Shown here piece by piece: positions 56,905 through 64,000 of a stretch of DNA of 64,000 bases. The position numbers and the translations under genes were made by a program. Within the stretch, counting starts at the first letter, position 1. Each line of letters starts with the position of its first letter. The stretch is from Planococcus citri (taxonomy: Eukaryota > Arthropoda > Insecta > Hemiptera > Pseudococcidae): contig NC_088678.1 in NCBI RefSeq assembly GCF_950023065.1, positions 65,006,460 to 65,070,459 on the forward strand. Reading direction: 5' to 3'. Below the pieces are notes generated by a model that saw nothing but the letters and a program-made list of their open reading frames with translations, had not been told where the DNA came from and searched no databases.

Positions 56905-58133
56905 TTATCGAGTTAATTCTCTTTTCAAATTGGCAAATCACCAGAAGAGTTTAACGGCGTTCTTTCGATGAATTATTATAATTAAGTATTATTACTTGCT
57001 TTGTTAATCATTTCTATTCGTTATTGTTTTTGGTGCCATTGCCACAATTTTTCTTGATGATAATCTTAATTATTAATAAGTGGTATATTACCCAAAGAAG
57101 GTGGAAAAAGTGATTCTTGACGAAGGGGGAGGGGGTTGTGACCAGAGCGAAGCGAGGGTAGAAGTAGCAATAACTTCGATCTGGAGTTGAGAAAAAAATT
57201 TTTAATCCAAGAAGTGATAAGTTGTCTATGTACCTATTGTATGTATGTGTATTGCATTGCTACGTTCGTTGCTGTGCTAAGTTTTAAAAAAAAATAAAAT
57301 AATGTATTTATTTTTTCCAAGAAAATGGAATTTTTTGTCAGTCTTTTGTTTTTTTCATTTGTAAGTTGTTTGTTCATTTATCAAGAGTTACAATATAGAA
57401 ATAATGACCTCGGGCCTCGACTTTGTAAAAATTTTCATGTAATGCCATGCCATTTTCCGGATTGATATGAAATTATAAGCTGTCCGTGGTACGTGAAGCC
57501 TCCTACTGTGAAGACGATACCCAACTGTTGAAAATGAAGTTACCGACCAATATTACTAATGAAAATCTATGGACAACCTTGCCAAGAGATTAGAAAATTT
57601 CGTTCATCATAAACATGTCACTTGACAATGTTTTTAAAAACTTCAAGGGGGGTCCAAGCAACAAACAATTTTTCAGATTAGAACGAGAAAGGAGAAATCG
57701 ACAGATTAAAATACAAATATTTTCATCACGAAGCAAATCCAGTTTTCAATTTTCAGAGAGCTTACAAGAATTTTCTAAATAAAATGACAAGTTTCTAAAA
57801 TGAAATAGGAGATGGAATGACAATTTTACTAATTGATATAAATAATCAGGATGTCCGACGGTCATGAATTTTGGTAGGTAAATGGTCATATGTAAAAGTC
57901 ATGAAAAGTTATGAAAAAATTATATTGTTACGGACCTCGTTTGATTTTTATTCAACTTTGGAGGCTTCTTTATGAAACGAGACCAAGAGCATTTTTTCTT
58001 GATAAAGGTTTGAAATTAAAAAAAAAATTGATTACGAACTTTTTTTTGAATTTTTTCGAACTTTGAGGGCTTTTATAAGGAGAAGTGTTTTCTTAGAAAG
58101 GTGGTTATTCTGGGGGAAATTCTTCTTTAAAAA
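56905..58133. other. Intergenic after pseudogene 6, no gene seen
   Basis: AT-rich. A dispersed-repeat word (CCAGAGCGAAGCGAGGG) lies at 57140. No exon is recognised. Confidence 0.4.
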
Positions 58134-58508
58134 CAGGGTGTCTATAACAGATACTGCAGGTACTGTAAAAGTAAACTGCATTGAAATCCTCGGTACTGCA
58201 AGTACTGTAAAGTACTGCATTTTGCCTGAAAAGTGCTGTATTTTTTCTCATGATTTAAATTTTTTTTTAAAATCTCAAAATTAATTAATTGGTGAAAATT
58301 AAAAAAAAATATATATTCATTTTGTACCTCAAAAGATCAGATGGCAACAAATACTTATAATTTTATCGACAAATTCCAACTGGTTCAAAAATATAATTTT
58401 TTTCTTGGGGGGGGGGGGTCGGTGTAAGCTGGATAAAAAATATAAGGTAATGCAAAAGATACTGTAAAAGTACTGCATTTCTTCGGAGAAATTTTGTTAG
58501 ACACCCTG
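58134..58508. mobile_element. Palindromic MITE, 375 bp
   Basis: Ends CAGGGTGTCTATAAC and GTTAGACACCCTG are inverted, and TACTGTAAAAGTA/TACTGCA words repeat inside on both arms. Flanks are A-rich, so the target duplication cannot be read. Confidence 0.65.
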
Positions 58509-59696
58509 AAAAAGAGATTATTTAGAAAAAAATCACCTCCAGAAATAAGAAATTTTTGAATGAAGTGATTTTTCCAACGTGGAAGGGGGCTCCCGGCACG
58601 TTTTTTTTGCATATGAGTGAAATGAGAAAAAATAGGAAATCATTTTCTCATCCCAGGAAAGCAACTGGGGGGATGAATAGTAAAAAATTCCAACCTTGCT
58701 AAACCAAGTATATCCTACTCCCTTATTCATTTACTAATTTGAAAATACGTGTTTTTATAATTTTTGTCAGGATGTTGAAGATGGGGCTCTAGTTGACCCA
58801 GGGGCATATTCAGATGTACCTAATTTCAAATCATGTAGACTGCATTTTTGCTTACTTTTATGTTCATGAGGTAGCAGTTTTAATTCTGTTGTATTTCTTT
58901 TATGTTTCAGGTAAGATTTTATGTCGTTGTAATGAGTGAATGTTTACGCACTTTTCTTGGTAATTTCATGTGGTAAGTTATCATAGAATGATTTGAATTG
59001 CCTTGTTTTTTTTTTTTCAAACGGGTACGGAATATGGACGTACTACAGTGTGTGACTTTTTCACGATTAAGAAATGAATTTTTGAAATCAGTCCAACTTT
59101 CAAACGATTCAAAGATAGGATCTCCAACAGAATTTTGCCAATTTTAGAGGGGGAAAATAATCAATTTCGCTCTAAAAAGCGTCCGATATGAATATCCGCA
59201 ATAAAGTTGCCCGTAAACAACGCATTGAAATGTTTTCGTTAGGGGTTCTTCAAGACAAATACCTACATAAATTCATACCTCATTATATCATTGAATAGAT
59301 GCAAGCATAGATATATCCATCCATCAGCAATTCAGCATAATTATGATTCATTCATTTACGTAACGAATTGGCTGTATTTTTTTACAAAAGTACAGCCAAA
59401 CTAGGGTTGAAAATTTTGAAGAATCGCATCATTATTTACCAACTTTGGTTATCTTGAATTACCCACGTCAAGATTGTTGCAATTCTTACACGTGGTTCAC
59501 GTTTATGCTGTTTTCCTCTTCTATCATTACTGATTAGATATTGACAATACATCAAAGCATGTTTGATTGAAAGAATAATAACAACTTGTCATGTCTATTT
59601 ACTGACAAAAAATTAATCGGTTTAGAAATTATAAAAATGTTTTCGAATACTCGTTTGTGATCATTTCTGTTTCAAAGATCGTACTATTGCGTGAAA
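58509..59696. other. Intergenic before CA-like gene 7
   Basis: The right end should carry the promoter of gene 7; TATAAAA occurs at 59631, 66 bases before the ATG. Nothing else is recognised. Confidence 0.35.
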
Positions 59697-61480
59697 ATGC
59701 ATCCAACGTGTCATCATCTGTTTTTGAGTTTATTGTTTGAAGTGTTGTTATTTCGAGGAAATTTCATCTTTGGTAAAAAATTGCCCTCCTGTACTTATTC
59801 GTAGTTAGGAATTTCAATCGCAAATCTTTCATTAACATTTGCTCATTTTAGCTCTTGGCATTTTTCCAATCGATCTCGACCAAAATGACGACGATGACAA
59901 TGAAAATACAACCACTAGTTCGGTCAAATCCGAAAATACTCTCGAAGATCCATCTGTATTCTTTAAATCTATAAAACCTATCGAAGATGAAGCACGTTCC
60001 AAACGTTCGTTAGACGGTCCAGATATTTATGCGAAATCCATCAGAACAGCTATAGAAGTTTCATCCCATGTGAAATGTCCCAAACCGTTGACTTTTTTCA
60101 CTGCTTTAGACGAAACTGCTTTGGTCAATCAGACTACTCGATCGCGTAAGAAAGAATGCATATTGCAGATGCTTAAAAATGCATTTCATTTTTTTTTTAA
60201 ACAATACTCACAATTTCAGTCGATGTGAGATTGATCAATCCTGTAACTGTTGCAACGATGACTGGAGGAATATTTGGTAACGATCTGTATGAATTGCATC
60301 GGTATCAGTTCTTTTGGCAGAAGTGCTCTTGCAATACGTGAGTTATCTCTTGATTTGTGCTAGAATTTGCTTAGACTTGGATGGATGAAGAGAGCAATGA
60401 GCATCAAGTCAGGGAGCTCTCTGACTAATTTTTTTTTCGAACGATCAAATCTATTCTGACGACTGACGAGGTTGACGAGAAAAAAATGTTAAATTCCCAA
60501 TTATACTTATTTTGTTCGATGTGATTTCTCAACAGAACTCATAATTTGGATGCGAGAGTTTATTATTTCAATTTAAAATACGAATCGTACGAGAAAGCAT
60601 TGGATTACCCTGATGGCGTTGTTATAATTAATTTTCCAATTGCAACCAACGTGAGTAAAATACTCCTTATGTAGTCCTCCTCATCTATAAGTTTTGTATC
60701 AACTTCGATTGTCTGAATTCCAAAGCGTGATTTTCCAAATCCAAGATTCAACGCGTTTTCTCAAGTAATCCAGAGTAAAATCAAAGAACCAGGATGTTGG
60801 ACCAAAGTTCATAGCGCATTTACATACACGTGGTTCGTAAATTTCCCATTTGGCAGTATTTACCATTCTTCTAAGCGGGAATTTGTAGATGAGGAATTCA
60901 GAAAAACGCACAGCTCGGTTGTTATTAATTTGCCATTGGATTCAAGTATCAATTACATCTCTAGTGAACAGGTACATACAAAATGGGTTGAAAATTGCTT
61001 CATTTATTGGTACTGGGTGTCTCGTGAGTCGTGACAAGTGTCTAATAATTCGTCTGGTGTAACAGCAACCGAATCAACGCAAATGCACATTTGCTTACCT
61101 ATCATTGAAGTTGAAGAGACAAAAGTTGTAGAGAATCTGGTGTTTATTCTAACTTTTCCCTTCAATTTCTGTGCTCGGACAGCATTGATGTAGTTTGAGT
61201 TGTTATTTTAACTAAGAAAAGAAATAGTTCCACACTCTCACGAAAACACTCAGTATAAAATACACGATGATTTTTTTTTATTGAAAATTTTTAGTGTTTC
61301 TGTGATTTGTGTTTTTGATCGACAATAAGTTTTTTTTTTCAATATTTTCAGTTCATGAATACATTTGGAAAGATCAGAGGTGTTTCAGAACAGTTTTCGA
61401 ACAGTGTTTTGCTTCAAGGCGGTGATAATTTGTCAACTGAAAGGCATAAAGGAGTTTGCATTCTTAATTTACCAGCATAA
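59697..61480 (+). CDS. CA-like secreted pseudoenzyme 7 (325 aa) with furin-type site
   Basis: Exons: 59697-59772, 59852-60145, 60220-60337, 60536-60650, 60726-60971, 61352-61480. The signal peptide is MHPTCHHLFLSLLFEVLLF. Exon 2 is the longest of the family (294 nt) and encodes an acidic segment (DLDQNDDDDNEN) followed by a furin-type site, RSKR, before SLDGPD, absent in the other copies. The CA-like part has VDVRLINPVTVATMTGG, YQFFWQKCSCN, LDARVYYFNLKYESY, GSIYHSS and YISSEQF; the zinc ligands are Gln, Phe and Arg. The acceptor of exon 5 (CCAAAG) is weak. It ends GVCILNLPA. It may be a secreted proprotein whose acidic N-terminus is removed. Confidence 0.83.
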
Positions 61481-61559
61481 TTTCTATGTTATCTTATTGA
61501 TGTACCTATTTACAAATTAAAGCCAGCTTCGGATTTTTTTCATTCAAAAAAATTCTGAT

Positions 61560-62505
61560 TTTTTGCATCACTTGACGAAGAGGTTCCGTTATACAGCCTA
61601 TCAAAGAAAGGTATCCTCTTCGGAAAAAATTTCCAAAAAGCCTCACTTTAGCCAAAACTGAAAAAAGTCTCAATTTTTTGAAAAATTGTAAAAAAAAAAA
61701 TAGTCCAAGCAATGCTGCTTTTGGTCTGAATTGACAGAAAGTCCTAATTTTTGTGAAATTGTCAAAGATCTCTAATTTTGACAAAATTGTTTAAAAGTCC
61801 AACGTTCTGCCAAAATGGCCAATAAAAGCGTGTTTTCGCCAAAGTATCCGAAAAAAGTCTCATTTTTTGTCAAAATTGACGGAAAGTCCCATTTTATGTC
61901 AAAATGTTTAAAGAGTTCTAATTATTGTGAATGTCGTGCTATTGCCAAGATTGCTTAAAACCTTAAAAGCCTCAATCTTTGCCAAAATTGTAAAACAGTC
62001 TCATTTTTTCCAACGCTTACAAAACGTCTCACTTTTTTTTTGCCGAAATCCCTAAAAAGGTACTTTTTTTCGGTCAACATTGTCAGAGTCCTATTTTTGT
62101 CAACATTGAAAAAAGTTCCAATTTTTTGAAAAATTGTTCAAAAAATCCTCTTTTTTTGGTCAGAATTTACAAAAAGTCATAATTTTGTCCGAATTGTCGA
62201 GAATCTCTTATTTTTGCCAAAATTGTCAAAAAGTTCAATGTTCTGCCAAAATTGCCAATAAAAGTTGGTTTTTCACCAGAAATATCAGAGGAAGTCTTGT
62301 TTTTAGTCAAAATATCTGAGGAAGTCTTGTTTTTTGTCAAGATTATCAAAGAGTCCTATTTCATCTCAAAATATTTAAAAAGTCCTACTTTTTGTGAAAA
62401 AAGTCATGTTTGTGCCGAAATTTTCAAAAATGGTCTTATATTTTGCCGAAACAGACAGAAGGTCTCTCTGTTTGTTAAAAAAGTCAGAAAGTTGTAAAGG
62501 GTTAA
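61560..62505. repeat. Degenerate minisatellite, unit about 35-40 bp
   Basis: Some 25 degenerate units of the type CAAAATTGTCAAAAAGTC followed by T/A-rich spacer succeed one another. The frames through it are repeats of FGQN/KS-type residues, not genes. Confidence 0.75.
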
Positions 62506-64000
62506 TTCTACAAGAATTTATTTTCTTCTTTTCTTATTTTTTTGTTGTTTTTGTTGTTCTCATTGTTTGTCTTTTTTTTCTATTGTGTACACAGTTTTTC
62601 AAGTACAATTTCATGGTTTTTATGTTTGTTGTGATGGTTTAGATGATAATTTATCAGAGGCGGGGATGGTTAAGGTCAGAATATAATATATTCACAAAGA
62701 ATAGATGTATCATCCCTCATGGTTTTCCTGAATAGCCTACAGGATTCTTATTGATTCAACTCTACATTAAAATAGTCTTACCGAACTACCAAGTATAGAT
62801 TCGACAATATTCACAGCTGATATACTACGTAGTTAGAGTACCCTACCTGTTTACCTGAAATAATAACTCGAAACTACTATATCTACACTTGTATGTATAT
62901 TTACGGTAAAATTTACAAATGTACAGTACACCTTATAACAACACACTGATTAGCTAGATGTAATTATAACTAACTGTATCTTAAATTAATAGAGACTATA
63001 CACATACCACAACAATGATGAGAAGGAATCCGTGTTTGCAAGAAACCGCTTCAAATAGTTTTATACTAGAACAATTTAAGGGCTTAACATAAAAAACATA
63101 TATCGCAACAATTAATAGAATCACATATCACAACATGGCACACACAAAGGGCTCAAGTATTGATCAGGTACCCGAGATTATCATCTTTGGTCACCTATAG
63201 TGTGAGGACATATATAAGCATAACAGACCAAATTCTCCTTTGTATTTCTTCGCCGCAGCTACTTATGCAGTGACAAGAGAAAGTTCCAGGTCAGTGCATG
63301 AAGACTCGAACTGTTCCTGTCACTTTTGGGTTTGGCTTAAATGTGAGTTAACACATAGACCAAGGAGGAGGATTATACAGTCATACGATCATAGTAACAT
63401 ATTATTAGCATGATGCTACCTCACAAACATTTGTTCATTTTTTGGCTCCTAAATTTTAGAATTTTAATGTTGAGTTTTTAAAGATTTCAATATTGAAAAT
63501 GAAAGAGAACTGAAGGTACAAAGTGTATTTTTTTGTTTGGTTCAATTAGTTTTTAGAATTTGAATGATTATATTTTTTTCAAAGTCCGATTTGAAAAAAA
63601 AACAACACAGAGACCCAAGCCAAACTAGGGAAAAAGTTTTCAAAAATTTGTTTTCAATGTTTAAATAAAAGACGAGCAAACAAGCCCGACAGAAGCGAGA
63701 GCAAAAGTTAGAAAAATTGTTGTTTGGGAAAAGTAAAAATGGTATTTTTTGGTTAAACATGGACCCCTTGGTGTCTCGGGGCCCCTGGCGATTGCCAGGT
63801 AACATCATAGGCCAGACCACCCCTGACATCCCAATTCTGGGATTTGGCCCATCTTCATTTTTTGGATTTCATCCCCCTCCTGATGGTGCCCTATACTTTG
63901 ATTTTTGGTCAAAGTAAACTTAAAAATTAATTAATGAGATTAAAAAACATGCACTTTATTTTAACACTACATTCCTAAAATCTATATTTATGAATTATTG
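62506..64000. other. Unassigned right end
   Basis: AT-rich sequence. 62640-63420 has the texture of LTR or intergenic DNA (several AC-rich blocks, TATATAAGCATAA at 63209) but no paired ends were found. A dispersed-repeat word (AAGCCCGACAGAAGCGAGAG) lies at 63681. No exon is recognised. Confidence 0.35.

Noticed and set aside
61506..62497. Repetitive frames (FGQN/KS-type) resembling a repeat protein
   Set aside because: All frames on both strands show the same periodicity; a degenerate minisatellite explains it.
62640..63420. Possible LTR at the right end
   Set aside because: Texture is LTR-like, but no TG...CA ends, primer site or partner could be found.

Overview
The window reads as insect nuclear DNA. 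It is AT-rich, its genes have short GT-AG introns, it carries Ty3/gypsy, BEL/Pao, RTE/Jockey-like, Tc1/mariner, hAT-type and Helitron-like debris, and simple TAGGTA-type repeats are scattered through it. A hemipteran such as a scale insect or mealybug is a plausible source, but that is inference. No CRISPR array, rRNA gene or ordinary tRNA gene was seen.

Left part (1-12065). On the minus strand lies a large Ty3/gypsy (errantivirus-like) element: one LTR (11600-12065) with an adjoining primer-binding site, a repeat-rich leader, a small upstream ORF, gag with a CCHC knuckle, and an intact pol. There is no second LTR after pol. An envelope-like ORF with a furin-type site runs off the left edge. 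Between pol and env sit two minus-strand ORFs that look like paralogues of each other, and one plus-strand gene of six exons. All three minus-strand ORFs after pol start directly behind a strong splice acceptor. The simplest reading is one giant provirus with spliced accessory genes and an antisense intron-containing gene, its other LTR lying beyond the window.

Middle (12066-23200). Mostly repeats: a LINE remnant, an inverted-repeat pair, a 1.4-kb near-perfect palindrome, a second LINE remnant, and a small two-exon gene of unknown function (19549-20163, minus) with tandem related exon-like pieces behind it.

Right part (23200-61500). This holds the main gene family: seven tandem plus-strand units encoding secreted proteins with a divergent alpha-carbonic-anhydrase-like domain. 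Five are complete six-exon genes (26459-28042, 34314-35919, 39595-44458, 49721-52934, 59697-61480), one is a 5' fragment (45267-45456) and one a multiply broken pseudogene (53559-56904). Exon sizes and phases are almost invariant (85 or 76, variable, 118, 115, 246, 108-135 nt). Every copy lacks the three zinc-binding histidines, so the family looks like pseudoenzymes: signal peptide, variable N-terminal segment, then a conserved CA-like domain. The first two genes lie in a 5.6-kb tandem segmental duplication that also copied a dead BEL/Pao element; each copy later received different insertions (SINE, MITEs, solo LTR, foldback elements). Many MITEs show clear target-site duplications, and two elements directly broke the pseudogene.

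Right end (61500-64000). A degenerate tandem repeat followed by unassigned AT-rich sequence.
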